Assembly (NCBI GenBank): GCA_965219485.1
Contig: OZ244774.1
Coordinates: 930,001 to 994,000 of the forward strand
Reading direction: 5' to 3'
Length of the DNA stretch: 64,000 nt
DNA from: UBA8337 sp937907245
GTDB taxonomy: Bacteria; Pseudomonadota; Alphaproteobacteria; RS24
The number at the start of each line of letters is the position of its first letter. The stretch's first letter is position 1. Position numbers and translations under genes: made by a program. Under the pieces are notes generated by a model. The model ran no database searches. It saw only the letters and a list, made by a program, of their open reading frames with translations, and was not told the origin of the DNA. This document shows, one piece after another, positions 7,315 through 16,456 of this stretch.

Positions 7315-7974
7315 ATGAGTATTTTGCCAGAATCAAAGAAGAAACGCCGTACTTTTTTAGGCGCGTTACGAACCTATTTCTTAACGGGCTTGGTGATTAC
7401 AGCTCCCATTTACATCACCTTTTATCTCGTCTTATGGTTCGTGGAATTTCTCGACAATTACTTTCGCCCACTGATTCCAAAAGTCTACTGGCCAACTACC
7501 TATCTGCCCGTCGATGTTCCCGGCGTTGGCCTCATTTTGGCTCTGGTTTTGCTCACCGTCATTGGCGGATTAGCGGCTAACTTCCTCGGGCGTTATTTAT
7601 TGGCCTTGTCGGATCGGTTGATGCGTAAAATTCCTATGGCCGGCTCTGTTTACACAATGCTGAAACAAGTTTTCCAAACCGCGGTAAGCGAGGATGGCGC
7701 GGCCTTCCATCAAGTCGCGCTCATCGAATACCCTCGCAAAGGCCTGCATGCCATCGCCTTTGTTACCAAAGCCGCGGACCCGCGCGTAAATAACGCAACC
7801 GGAAAACCAATGATTGGGGTCTTCCTCCCCACCACACCAAACCCTACATCCGGTTTTTTATTATTCGTCCCAGAAGATGAGCTGACGATATTGGATATGA
7901 CGGTCGAAGATGGTGCGCGCATAGTCATTTCCGCTGGTTTGGTGAATGAAGATAAAACCCCTGGAAAAAAATAA
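7315..7974 (+). CDS. DUF502 family inner-membrane protein
   Basis: A 219-aa protein with two hydrophobic spans: residues about 18-40 (TYFLTGLVITAPIYITFYLV) and about 66-88 (VGLILALVLLTVIGGLAA). They are followed by a cytoplasmic-type domain with RKIPMAGSVYTMLKQV and GVFLPTTPNPTSGFLL. These segments and their order are characteristic of DUF502, a widespread family without a proven function, often discussed as a membrane-stress or transport accessory. It converges with recG, with five bases between the stop codons. Confidence 0.9.
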   Translation: MSILPESKKKRRTFLGALRTYFLTGLVITAPIYITFYLVLWFVEFLDNYFRPLIPKVYWPTTYLPVDVPGVGLILALVLLTVIGGLAANFLGRYLLALSDRLMRKIPMAGSVYTMLKQVFQTAVSEDGAAFHQVALIEYPRKGLHAIAFVTKAADPRVNNATGKPMIGVFLPTTPNPTSGFLLFVPEDELTILDMTVEDGARIVISAGLVNEDKTPGKK

Positions 7975-7979
7975 CGCGC

Positions 7980-10061
7980 TTATCCGGACTGCAAAAACCG
8001 TATCGCCTCATCCCGACGAAACAGATACAGCAAGCTTCGTAAGGCTTTGCCCCTTGGGGTTTCTAATTGCGGATCACGCTCTAAAAGCAATTTTACATCG
8101 TCATGCACGGCCGGTAATAGGTCTGCATGGGCCTCTAAATTAGCCAGTCGAAACAACGGCAAGCCGCTTTGACGTGTGCCCAATACTTCGCCGGCGCCGC
8201 GCAAACGCAAATCTTCCTCAGCAATACGAAACCCGTCTTCGGTGTCGCGCATAATCGACAATCGAGCTTTTGATGTTTCGCCCAAAGGCCCACGATAGAG
8301 CAGCACACAGCTAGATTTGTCGAGCCCACGGCCCACGCGCCCGCGAAGCTGATGCAATTGTGCCAGCCCAAATCGTTCGGCATGTTCAATCACCATAACC
8401 GTTGCCTCTGGCACATTTACCCCAACTTCGATAACGGTCGTCGCCACTAAAATACTTATTTCGCCAGCGATGAATTGCGCCATGACGGCATCTTTTTCGG
8501 CCGCGCGCATTTGGCCATGCACCAATCCAACTTTGTCGCCATAGAGCTGTTGCAAGGCTTTTGCGCGGTCTTCGGCGGCCGCCAGATCCACCAATTCGCT
8601 TTCGCTCACCAACGGGCAAACCCAATAAATACGAGCGCCTTCACGCATCGCATTGCCCAGTCCTTGGGCAACATCTGAATATCTGTCCATCGAAATGACC
8701 CGTGTATCAATCGGCAGGCGCCCGGGCGGTTTATCGGGCATCCGCGAAACATCCATATCGCCATAAGCGGTCAGCGTCAGCGTGCGCGGAATAGGGGTCG
8801 CGGTCATTACCAAAACATCCACGCCTTCGCCTTTGGAAGATAAAGCCATACGCTGCTGCACGCCAAAGCGATGCTGTTCGTCCACCACGGCCAACCCTAA
8901 ATCGGCAAAAGCGACATCGTCTTGAAACAAAGCGTGCGTGCCAATGGCGATTTGCACATCGCCATTGGCCAGCGCAGCTAGGCTTTCCGTGCGCATTCTG
9001 CCCTTATTGCGGGCGGTCATCACTTGCCAACGAACGCCGAGTGCCTCCAACCATGGGCCTATAGTTTCAGCATGTTGGCGCGCCAATATCTCGGTCGGCG
9101 CCATCAGCGCGGCCTGCGCCCCGCTTTCCACCGCTTGCAGCATAGCCATTACGGCCACCACGGTTTTGCCGCTACCCACATCGCCCTGCAAAAGCCGCAA
9201 CATGCGAACGGGCTCGGCCATATCGGCGCGAATATCGGCCACCGCTTGTTCTTGCGAGCCGGTGAGGGCGAAAGGCAAAAGCGCCAGCAGCTTTTGCGCC
9301 AAACTACCTACCTCCGGGTAGGCGCGCCCCGCCATTTGACGGCGCTGGCGCCGCACCAAAGCCAAGACTAATTGATGCGCCAGTAATTCATCATAGGCCA
9401 AACGCGCCCTCGCCGGATGATGCGGGTCTAGCGCATCCTGCGTCTCAGGGCGATGCGCCTGTTTGACGGCGTCCTGCCAGTTTGGCCATTTTTGTTTCTG
9501 CAGCCAATTTTCTTCCTGCCATTCCGCCAACGCTGGCAAATCGGGCAGGGCGGCTTGTATGGCTTTCATCAAGATTTTGGCCGATAAGCCGGCGGTTAAC
9601 GGATAGACAGGTTCGATAATTGGCAGCGCCTCAAAGGCGGCCTTTGGCAACATGTGGTCTGGGTGGACGATTTGTAAATTATCGCGAAACCGTTCCACCC
9701 GCCCAGAAACAATTCGCGTTGCCCCTTCTGGCATGGCTTTGGTAAGCCAGTCGCCGCGCGCGCGGAAAAACACGAGAGACAGAAACCCGCTGTCATTGCG
9801 ACATAAAATTCGATACGGCAAATTTCGCCTCGGCGGCGCCTCATGTTTCACCACTTCCACTTCAAAAGTGGCGATATGGCCATCTTCAGCTTCATCCAAA
9901 GGCGGGCGATATTGCCGATCGATGAGATTGGAGGGCAGGTGGTGCAGAAGGTCGATAATTTTGTCGCCGGTAAACTCAGACAGCAATTTACCTAGCTTGG
10001 GCCCAATGCCAGGCAGAGTGGTGGCATCTTTAAACAGGGGCGTGAGAGAGCTGGGGCGCAT
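7980..10061 (-). CDS. recG: ATP-dependent DNA helicase RecG
   Basis: RecG reverses stalled replication forks and migrates branched DNA. An N-terminal HhH/OB wedge region opens with LPGIGPKLGKLL. The motor domains follow: LLQGDVGSGKT (Walker A), VVDEQHRFGV (motif II), TATPIPRTL (motif III) and RGRVGRG (motif VI). The open frame runs 86 codons further upstream, but that extension would overlap the divergent sdhE gene. ATG at 10061 has a good GGAGGT just before it and gives 693 aa, the family's usual length. It is divergent from sdhE and convergent with the DUF502 gene. Confidence 0.95.
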   Translation of the reverse strand: MRPSSLTPLFKDATTLPGIGPKLGKLLSEFTGDKIIDLLHHLPSNLIDRQYRPPLDEAEDGHIATFEVEVVKHEAPPRRNLPYRILCRNDSGFLSLVFFRARGDWLTKAMPEGATRIVSGRVERFRDNLQIVHPDHMLPKAAFEALPIIEPVYPLTAGLSAKILMKAIQAALPDLPALAEWQEENWLQKQKWPNWQDAVKQAHRPETQDALDPHHPARARLAYDELLAHQLVLALVRRQRRQMAGRAYPEVGSLAQKLLALLPFALTGSQEQAVADIRADMAEPVRMLRLLQGDVGSGKTVVAVMAMLQAVESGAQAALMAPTEILARQHAETIGPWLEALGVRWQVMTARNKGRMRTESLAALANGDVQIAIGTHALFQDDVAFADLGLAVVDEQHRFGVQQRMALSSKGEGVDVLVMTATPIPRTLTLTAYGDMDVSRMPDKPPGRLPIDTRVISMDRYSDVAQGLGNAMREGARIYWVCPLVSESELVDLAAAEDRAKALQQLYGDKVGLVHGQMRAAEKDAVMAQFIAGEISILVATTVIEVGVNVPEATVMVIEHAERFGLAQLHQLRGRVGRGLDKSSCVLLYRGPLGETSKARLSIMRDTEDGFRIAEEDLRLRGAGEVLGTRQSGLPLFRLANLEAHADLLPAVHDDVKLLLERDPQLETPRGKALRSLLYLFRRDEAIRFLQSG

Positions 10062-10233
10062 GCCACCTCCATAAAACGAACATTGGGCATAGTCTATCAC
10101 ACAAATCCACCTATATGGATAGGCAGGGCGACCAACACCACCCCGCACCTGGCCGAGACATAACAGCGACAGTCTGGCGGGTGACAAACCCCAATGGTCT
10201 GCTATAAAACGCTTGAAAGAGGAATTTGACATC

Positions 10234-10491
10234 ATGCACCAGCTCGACGCCGTCCGCCGCAAACTATATTTCCGCTCGAACCATCGGGGCATTAAGGAAA
10301 TGGATATTATCTTCACCAAGTTTGCCGAAACCGTATTGCCAGACCTGCCAGACGCGGATATCGAAGACTACCAACGTATTCTGGAGCTGGCCGACGACAA
10401 GCTATTCGCTTGGGCCACTGGGCGCGACACCGTGCCAGAGGATATACGATCGCCCTTACTAGACCGTTTGCTCAGCCTCGATTATGTGTGA
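10234..10491 (+). CDS. sdhE: Succinate dehydrogenase flavinylation factor SdhE
   Basis: An 85-aa helical protein of the SdhE/Sdh5 (DUF339) family. These proteins promote covalent attachment of FAD to the succinate dehydrogenase flavoprotein. The signature is RGIKEMD (family RGxxE), with the WATGRD and DIRSPLLDRLL segments of the C-terminal helices. The longer frame begins at TTG 10213, but ATG 10234 is preceded by AAAGAGGAA at good spacing and matches the family start. It is divergent from recG, the classic alphaproteobacterial recG-sdhE-mfd arrangement. Its last three codons and stop form the first unit of the 17-bp minisatellite. Confidence 0.93.
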   Translation: MHQLDAVRRKLYFRSNHRGIKEMDIIFTKFAETVLPDLPDADIEDYQRILELADDKLFAWATGRDTVPEDIRSPLLDRLLSLDYV

Positions 10492-10581
10492 ACCAAGATT
10501 GTGTGTGAACCAAGATTAGGTGCGAGCCTAGATTAGGTGCGATCCTAGATTAGGTGTGCACCTAGATTTGGTGTGCACCAT
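10480..10581 (+). repeat. Six-copy degenerate 17-bp tandem repeat between sdhE and mfd
   Basis: Six head-to-tail 17-bp units start at 10480, 10497, 10514, 10531, 10548 and 10565. The core is close to GATTAGGTGTGCACCTA. The first unit supplies the last codons and TGA stop of sdhE (GAT TAT GTG TGA). Neighbouring units share substitutions: units 1-2 carry GAACCAA, units 3-4 carry GTGCGA, and units 5-6 carry GTGTGCACC. This pattern suggests stepwise expansion. There are no spacers, so it is not a CRISPR. Confidence 0.92.
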
Positions 10582-10619
10582 GACTACCGTTTACAAAATC
10601 ACAACCAAACGAGGCCTGC

Positions 10620-13600
10620 GTGACCCAAGAACTTTATAAAACGCTGGTTGAAGCCAAAGGCACGCTGCACATTGGGGGCGCGCCAGAGGGCTATCAACCT
10701 ATGGTGTTAGCCGATTTGGCACGCCTTGCGGGTGATCGCGTGGTCTATATTGCCCGCGATGCCTCGGCCGCTGCGGCTATGCGCAATATGTTGGCGTTTT
10801 TTGCGCCAGATGTCGCGCAAGTCCACATTCCCGCTTGGGATTGCCTGCCATTCGACCGATTGTCGCCGCAAGTTTCCGTTATGTCGGAGCGCATGGCCTC
10901 GCTGGCCAGTCTGCCCCCCTTGGCAGGTAGTCCTCATGTCGTCATCACGACGGTATCTGCCGCCGCCCAACGCTTGCCTGCCCGCGACCAAATTAGCAAA
11001 TTATCCTTTTCTTTGCGCCCCGGCCAAACATTGGACTTAGAAGCCCTGACAGCTTTTTTATCGGGCAATGGCTACAGCCGTTGCTCAACGGTCATGGAAC
11101 CTGGTGACTATGCGATACGCGGCGGCATCGTCGACCTGTTTGCGCCAGGCGCCGACGACCCTGTTCGGTTAGATTTATTTGGCGACACGCTCGAGAGCCT
11201 TCGCCCGTTTTCTGCCGAAACGCAACGCACCCTCGGTCAATTGCACGCGCTCGAGTTAACCGCAGCAGGCGAAATCCATTTAGACGAAGAGGCCATCCAA
11301 AGGTTCCGACGCGGCTATGTGCAACAATTCGGCACGGTGATGGATGAAGACCCCTTGTATACCGCCATAAGCGACGGTGTGCGCCACCAAGGCATGGAGC
11401 ATTGGCTGCCGTTATTTCAAGATACGCTGGAAACCTTATTCGACCATTGCGGCGCCTGCCTCTATGTCACCGACACGCAAATCGACAATGCTTTTAACGA
11501 CCGCATGGCGCAAATCCAAGATTATTACGAAGCCCGCAAAGAAGCGCGCGAGCAAGCTGTCAACGCAGGAGGGCGGGGTGGCGCTGGGCGGCGCATTATC
11601 AAACCCTTGCCGCCGCAACAATTGTATTTACTAGAAGACGAGTGGAGGCAGCGTATATCTGAGTTGCGCTGGCGCCCGATGAGCGGCTTTCAACACCCGG
11701 AAAACGACCCAGATAAAGTGAACTTGCAAGGCCGCGAAGCCCGCAATTTTGCGGCCGAGCGTAAGCAGGAAGCCATTAATCTATTCGATGCGGTTGTCGC
11801 GCATATGCAGGCCGAACAGGCCGCTGGCCGGCGTATGGTTATGGTGGCGTCTAGCCGAGGCGCGCAAGACCGTTTGTCGACGCTATTGCGCGAACATGGC
11901 TCGGATATTTTACCGGTGATAGAGACTTGGCAAGACTTGCCGAATGGCAAATCGGCTGTCATGGCTATTTGCGGCATGGAAACTGGCTTTATTACCGAAA
12001 CGCTGAGTGTGCTGACCGAGCAAGATATTCTTGGCGACCGGATTGTGCGCCGTCCTGGGCGCAAGAAAGCCGAGAACTTCCTTACCGAGGCGACCAGCCT
12101 TACCCCAGGTGACCATGTGGTGCATGTGGAGCATGGTATTGGCCGCTTTGAAGGCCTGCAGACCCTCGATGTCGGAGGGGCACCACATGACTGCCTGCGG
12201 CTGATTTATCACGGCGACTCGCGCCTGTTCTTGCCGGTTGAGAATATTGAGCTGCTTAGTCGTTTTGGTGGCGATGATATTAGCGTCACATTGGACAAAA
12301 TTGGCGGTATGGCTTGGCAGATGCGCAAAGCGCGCCTCAAAGAAAAACTGCAGATTATTGCTGGCGAGCTGATTAAAACGGCCGCAGAGCGCGCCATGCG
12401 TCAGGGCGAGAAACTGCTGCCAGAAGTGGGTCTATACGATGAATTTGCCGCGCGTTTCCCATTCGAAGAAACCGACGACCAATTAGACGCCATTGAGGCT
12501 GTGGTTGATGATATGGCCAGCGGAAGGCCGATGGATCGCCTGATTTGCGGCGATGTGGGCTTTGGCAAAACTGAAGTTGGCCTGCGCGCAACCTTTGTCG
12601 CAGCGATGGCAGGGCGCCAAGTCGCGATTATTGCGCCCACCACGTTATTGGCACGCCAGCACGCCAAAACTTTTCGCGAGCGGTTCAGCGGCATGCCGGT
12701 CGAGATACGAGAACTCTCGCGTTTGGTGCCGACAAGTGAAGCTTCGGAGACCAAATTAGGGCTTAAAAGCGGCGCTATTGATATTGTCATTGGCACCCAT
12801 GCTTTGCTGGCGAAAAACATTGAATTTCAACGTCTTGGACTGGTTATCGTAGATGAAGAACAACATTTTGGGGTGGTGCATAAAGAGCGTTTGAAAACCT
12901 TGCGCGCAGAGGTTCATATGCTGACCCTGACAGCCACCCCGATACCGCGCACATTGCAGATGGCGCTGACCGGGGTTCGCGATTTATCGATTATCGCGAC
13001 GCCTCCCGTCGACAGGCTGGCCGTTCGCACCTATGTCACGCCTTTTGACCCTGTGGGTATTCGAGAGGCTCTATTGCGCGAGAAATACCGTGCTGGCCAA
13101 AGCTTTATTATTGTGCCTCGCATCGCAGATTTGACGGAAATTGAGGCGTTTCTGGAGCAGAACGTGCCCGAGTTGAAATACGTTACGGCCCACGGCCAAA
13201 TGGCAGGCGCTGAATTAGAGGCTCGTATGAACGCCTTCTATGACGGCCAATATGACACGCTAGTATCGACCTCTATCATCGAAAGCGGGTTGGATATTCC
13301 TTCTGCCAATACCATCATCATCCACCGAGCCGATATGTTTGGCCTTGCCCAATTATACCAAATGCGAGGCCGCGTAGGGCGCTCTAAAACGCGTGCCTAT
13401 GGATACCTTACTTATAATGAAAATAAGGGCTTAACTGAAAACTCAGAGAAACGACTTAAGGTTATGCAGTCGCTAGATAGCCTAGGGGCAGGGTTTAATC
13501 TGGCGTCTTATGACCTCGATTTACGCGGCGCGGGCAATTTGGTTGGCGAAGAACAATCGGGGCACATTAAAGAAGTTGGTTTTGAGCTGTATCAAGCCAT

Positions 13601-14096
13601 GCTGGAAGAAGCGGTAGCTGAGCGCCAAGGCGAAAAAACCGATGAGAGCTGGTCGCCACAGATAAACGCAGGCATTTCCGTGCTTATTCCAGAGCCCTAT
13701 GTGCCGGAACTAGATCTTCGCATGGGTCTCTACAGGCGCTTGTCTTCTATGACCGAGCGCCAAGACATCGACGCTTTCGCCGCCGAGTTGATTGACCGGT
13801 TTGGTGATTTGCCTGAGGAAGTGAAGCATTTGCTGGCTGTTTTGAGCATTAAAATCGATTGTTTTGCGGCAGGCGTTCAAAAAATTGATGTCGGGCCAAA
13901 GGGCGCCGCCGTCGTATTCCGCAATCAGACTTTTTCCAACCCAGACAAGCTCATCGCCTATGTGGCGGAGCATACCGAAAGGGTGAAAATTCGCCCAGAT
14001 CAAAGCCTCGTGTTTCGAGCCAAATGTGAGGATGCGGACGCGCGCCTCAAAATTGCCGGAAATGTGGCGGCGCGACTGGCTGAATTGGCAGCCTAG
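10620..14096 (+). CDS. mfd: Transcription-repair coupling factor
   Basis: Mfd removes RNA polymerase stalled at lesions and recruits UvrA. Over 1158 aa the order is normal. First comes a UvrB-like N-terminal module (WDCLPFDRLSPQ). Next is the RNA-polymerase-interaction domain near residue 490 (GDHVVHVEHGIGRFEG). The translocase follows, with LICGDVGFGKTE (Walker A, near residue 645), VIVDEEQHFGV, TATPIPRTLQMAL and RGRVGRSKTRAYGYL. The C-terminal TRCF domain contains LRMGLYRRLSSM. The GTG start at 10620 follows GAGG. It is separated from sdhE only by the 17-bp repeat array, so the two may share a transcript. Confidence 0.96.
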   Translation: MTQELYKTLVEAKGTLHIGGAPEGYQPMVLADLARLAGDRVVYIARDASAAAAMRNMLAFFAPDVAQVHIPAWDCLPFDRLSPQVSVMSERMASLASLPPLAGSPHVVITTVSAAAQRLPARDQISKLSFSLRPGQTLDLEALTAFLSGNGYSRCSTVMEPGDYAIRGGIVDLFAPGADDPVRLDLFGDTLESLRPFSAETQRTLGQLHALELTAAGEIHLDEEAIQRFRRGYVQQFGTVMDEDPLYTAISDGVRHQGMEHWLPLFQDTLETLFDHCGACLYVTDTQIDNAFNDRMAQIQDYYEARKEAREQAVNAGGRGGAGRRIIKPLPPQQLYLLEDEWRQRISELRWRPMSGFQHPENDPDKVNLQGREARNFAAERKQEAINLFDAVVAHMQAEQAAGRRMVMVASSRGAQDRLSTLLREHGSDILPVIETWQDLPNGKSAVMAICGMETGFITETLSVLTEQDILGDRIVRRPGRKKAENFLTEATSLTPGDHVVHVEHGIGRFEGLQTLDVGGAPHDCLRLIYHGDSRLFLPVENIELLSRFGGDDISVTLDKIGGMAWQMRKARLKEKLQIIAGELIKTAAERAMRQGEKLLPEVGLYDEFAARFPFEETDDQLDAIEAVVDDMASGRPMDRLICGDVGFGKTEVGLRATFVAAMAGRQVAIIAPTTLLARQHAKTFRERFSGMPVEIRELSRLVPTSEASETKLGLKSGAIDIVIGTHALLAKNIEFQRLGLVIVDEEQHFGVVHKERLKTLRAEVHMLTLTATPIPRTLQMALTGVRDLSIIATPPVDRLAVRTYVTPFDPVGIREALLREKYRAGQSFIIVPRIADLTEIEAFLEQNVPELKYVTAHGQMAGAELEARMNAFYDGQYDTLVSTSIIESGLDIPSANTIIIHRADMFGLAQLYQMRGRVGRSKTRAYGYLTYNENKGLTENSEKRLKVMQSLDSLGAGFNLASYDLDLRGAGNLVGEEQSGHIKEVGFELYQAMLEEAVAERQGEKTDESWSPQINAGISVLIPEPYVPELDLRMGLYRRLSSMTERQDIDAFAAELIDRFGDLPEEVKHLLAVLSIKIDCFAAGVQKIDVGPKGAAVVFRNQTFSNPDKLIAYVAEHTERVKIRPDQSLVFRAKCEDADARLKIAGNVAARLAELAA

Positions 14097-14099
14097 CGC

Positions 14100-14768
14100 T
14101 TATTGAACCGCAAGTTTTTTCCGCGCTTTATCGAGGAATAAGTTGAGGTATTCAGGCTCTTGAGCGCCCATCAGCATAAATTTACCACCTGCCAAGAAGG
14201 CCGGCACTCCGGTCACTCCCAATTCGCGCGCCGCAGCGTCGTCATTGCGGGTTTGTTCGATGTCGCGGTCGCTGGCGAATAGATCGACAAGTAAATCGCG
14301 TTCTAGCCCCTGTTGTTCGCCTATCGATAGCAAAACGCTTATGTCGCCAATGTCTAATGCTTGCTCAAAATAGGCCTGAAACAGCGCTTCGGCCATTTGG
14401 TGTTGTTTGCCCGTGCTGGCAGCCCAGCGAATAAGGCGATGGGCGTTTAGCGTATTTGGCGTGCGGGTAATCTGCTCAAAATTCCAATCAATTCCGGTGC
14501 CTTCTGCCGCGCTAAGAACATTTTTGAATATCTGCTTGCCAGCATCTGGGCCAAACTTTCGTATCATTTGCTGTTTTCGGTCATGGCCTTCTGGCGGCGT
14601 GGTTGGGTCGAGTTGGTAGGGACGCCACATAAGATTGATTTGGAACTCACTCACCTGCGCCAGAGCCGCATCCAGCTTACGCTTGCCAATGAAACACCAC
14701 GGGCAAATGACATCCGAAATAACATCGAGCTGCATCACGGGAAGGGGGCTTTCGGGCGTGTTCGTCAT
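14100..14768 (-). CDS. DsbA/FrnE-family oxidoreductase
   Basis: A DsbA-like thioredoxin fold without a signal peptide, so it is probably cytoplasmic. The redox motif CPWC lies in SDVICPWCFIGKRKLD, and the cis-Pro region is GVTGVPAFL. Length and motifs match FrnE/YwbO-type proteins, which are cytoplasmic isomerases or reductases rather than the periplasmic DsbA. An in-frame ATG lies four codons upstream at 14780. ATG at 14768 has GGAGA six bases before it and is preferred. It converges with mfd and is divergent from the SDR gene, with about 110 bp of shared upstream region. Confidence 0.9.
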   Translation of the reverse strand: MTNTPESPLPVMQLDVISDVICPWCFIGKRKLDAALAQVSEFQINLMWRPYQLDPTTPPEGHDRKQQMIRKFGPDAGKQIFKNVLSAAEGTGIDWNFEQITRTPNTLNAHRLIRWAASTGKQHQMAEALFQAYFEQALDIGDISVLLSIGEQQGLERDLLVDLFASDRDIEQTRNDDAAARELGVTGVPAFLAGGKFMLMGAQEPEYLNLFLDKARKKLAVQ

Positions 14769-14880
14769 CTTCGTCTCCATCGATTGGCCCTTAAAGTAAG
14801 GCTATTCTCAATAGTCTGGCAAATAAAACCGAAGTCTGTCAAAGTGTCCCCCGCACGCAAATCACATTCAGGAGCCGAAA

Positions 14881-15654
14881 ATGAGCGAAGCCGACATTCA
14901 AAACAGCACAGATTTAACTGGCAAAACCGCCATGATAACTGGCGCTAGCTCCGGTTTGGGCGTGCGCTTCGCCAAAGTTTTGGCGGCCGCGGGCGCGCGT
15001 GTCGTTATAGCTGCGCGCCGCGCCGATAAATTGGCCGAACTGGCAGACGTCATTACCAAAAACGGCGGCACGGCACATGCTGTCTCGCTCGATGTGAACG
15101 ATTTTGACGCCATCCCAGACTTCTTCGCGCAATTGCGCGAGGACGGTTTTATGCCCGATATCCTCATCAATAACGCGGGTATGAATGTGGTCAAAACCGC
15201 GCTCGACTACTCTGTGGCCGACTACAATCAGGTTATGGGCACAAATTTGACTGGCCCGTTTTTCCTATCGACCGAAATGGCGCGCCATCATATTGCGCAA
15301 GGCACACCCGCTCGCATTGTCAACATTGCGTCCGTCGGTGGCTTTAAAGTGCTGCCGGGCCTCACACCATATTGCACGTCGAAATCTGGCATCTTGATGA
15401 TGACCAAGGGTCTGGCGCGCGAATGGGCGCGCACCGAGATTAACGTCAACGCCATTTGCCCTGGCTATATCGAAACCGAGATTAATGATTTTTGGTGGAA
15501 AACAGAAGGCGGCAAAAAACAAATGTCGGGTTGGCCGCGTCGCCGTTTGGCCAATCAAAGCGACCTCGATGGCGCCTTATTACTGCTCGCGGGCCCGATG
15601 GGGGCCGGCATGACGGGCACCAGCATCACCGTTGATGACGGCCAATATATTTAA
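14881..15654 (+). CDS. Short-chain dehydrogenase/reductase
   Basis: A classical SDR of 257 aa. The Rossmann motif is TGASSGLG (residues about 21-28), the NNAG strand appears as INNAGMNV, the catalytic Ser is in NIASVGG, and the YxxxK pair is in YCTSKSG. The C-terminus GTSITVDDGQYI is typical of family members acting on 3-oxoacyl or sugar-alcohol substrates. The substrate cannot be inferred. AGGAG precedes the ATG by eight bases. tatD begins ten bases after its stop and an MBL hydrolase overlaps tatD, so the three genes probably form one transcript. Confidence 0.92.
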   Translation: MSEADIQNSTDLTGKTAMITGASSGLGVRFAKVLAAAGARVVIAARRADKLAELADVITKNGGTAHAVSLDVNDFDAIPDFFAQLREDGFMPDILINNAGMNVVKTALDYSVADYNQVMGTNLTGPFFLSTEMARHHIAQGTPARIVNIASVGGFKVLPGLTPYCTSKSGILMMTKGLAREWARTEINVNAICPGYIETEINDFWWKTEGGKKQMSGWPRRRLANQSDLDGALLLLAGPMGAGMTGTSITVDDGQYI

Positions 15655-15664
15655 AGGGAACCCT

Positions 15665-16456
15665 ATGCTCGTCGATAGCCATTGCCATCTCGATTTCACC
15701 GATTTTGACGAAGACCGCGACGGGGTTTTGGCTCGGGCCAAAGCGGCTGGCGTAGACTTAATGGTCACGATTTCTACCAAAGTCAGCGAGGCCGATAAAA
15801 TTATCGCGCTGGCTGAGGCGCATGAGGAGCTGGTGTGTTCGGTGGGCATTCACCCACATGAGGCAGGCAGCGAGACGCCTGTGACGGGCGAGCAATTAGT
15901 AGCTTTGGCCGAGCACAAAAAGGTCGTTGGCATTGGCGAGACGGGGCTTGATTATTTTTACGAGCACAGCCCACGCGAGGCGCAGCAGAAAAACTTCCGT
16001 GCCCACATCGAGGCCGCAAGGCTTAGCCAATTGCCCTTGATTGTTCATGCTCGCGATGCGGATGAAGACACCGCCGATATTTTAGAAGATGAGATGGAGA
16101 AGGGGGCTTATCCCGGGCTTATTCATTGTTTTACCGCAGGGCCAGAGCTGGCGCAGCGGGCCTTAGACATTGGCTTTTACATCTCCATCTCTGGCATTGC
16201 GACGTTCAATAGCGCTAAAACCTTGCGCGAAACGATTGCCGAGATTCCCCTCGAGCGGCTTTTGGTGGAGACCGACGCACCGTTTTTGGCGCCTGTGCCA
16301 CATCGCGGCAAACGCAATGAACCTGCCTTTGTGGCCGACACGGCGCGTATGTTGGCCGATATTAAAGGGGTCAGCCCCGAAGAATTGGCGCGCATTACGT
16401 CCGAGAACTTCTTCACGCTATTCACCAAAGCTCCGCGCCTTGGGGGCACTTCATGA
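15665..16456 (+). CDS. tatD: TatD-family metal-dependent deoxyribonuclease
   Basis: A TIM-barrel amidohydrolase-fold nuclease of 263 aa. The metal ligands are visible in order: DSHCHLDF at the start, GIGETGLDYFYE (Glu and Asp), LIVHARDA, LIHCFTAG and VETDAPFLAP. TatD/YcfH proteins are 3'-5' DNases acting in the cytoplasm on damaged or free DNA. The frame is open upstream, but ATG at 15665, preceded by AAAGGGA, matches the family start. Its stop overlaps the next gene by four bases (ATGA). In many bacteria tatD lies downstream of metG and holB, but here those genes are 14 kb away. Confidence 0.93.
   Translation: MLVDSHCHLDFTDFDEDRDGVLARAKAAGVDLMVTISTKVSEADKIIALAEAHEELVCSVGIHPHEAGSETPVTGEQLVALAEHKKVVGIGETGLDYFYEHSPREAQQKNFRAHIEAARLSQLPLIVHARDADEDTADILEDEMEKGAYPGLIHCFTAGPELAQRALDIGFYISISGIATFNSAKTLRETIAEIPLERLLVETDAPFLAPVPHRGKRNEPAFVADTARMLADIKGVSPEELARITSENFFTLFTKAPRLGGTS

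Noticed and set aside
10062..10319. 86-codon N-terminal extension of recG
   Set aside because: It would overlap the divergent sdhE start and its ribosome-binding site. ATG 10061 has a strong GGAGGT and gives the normal RecG length.
10480..10581. CRISPR array
   Set aside because: The units are 17 bp, directly adjacent and without spacers.
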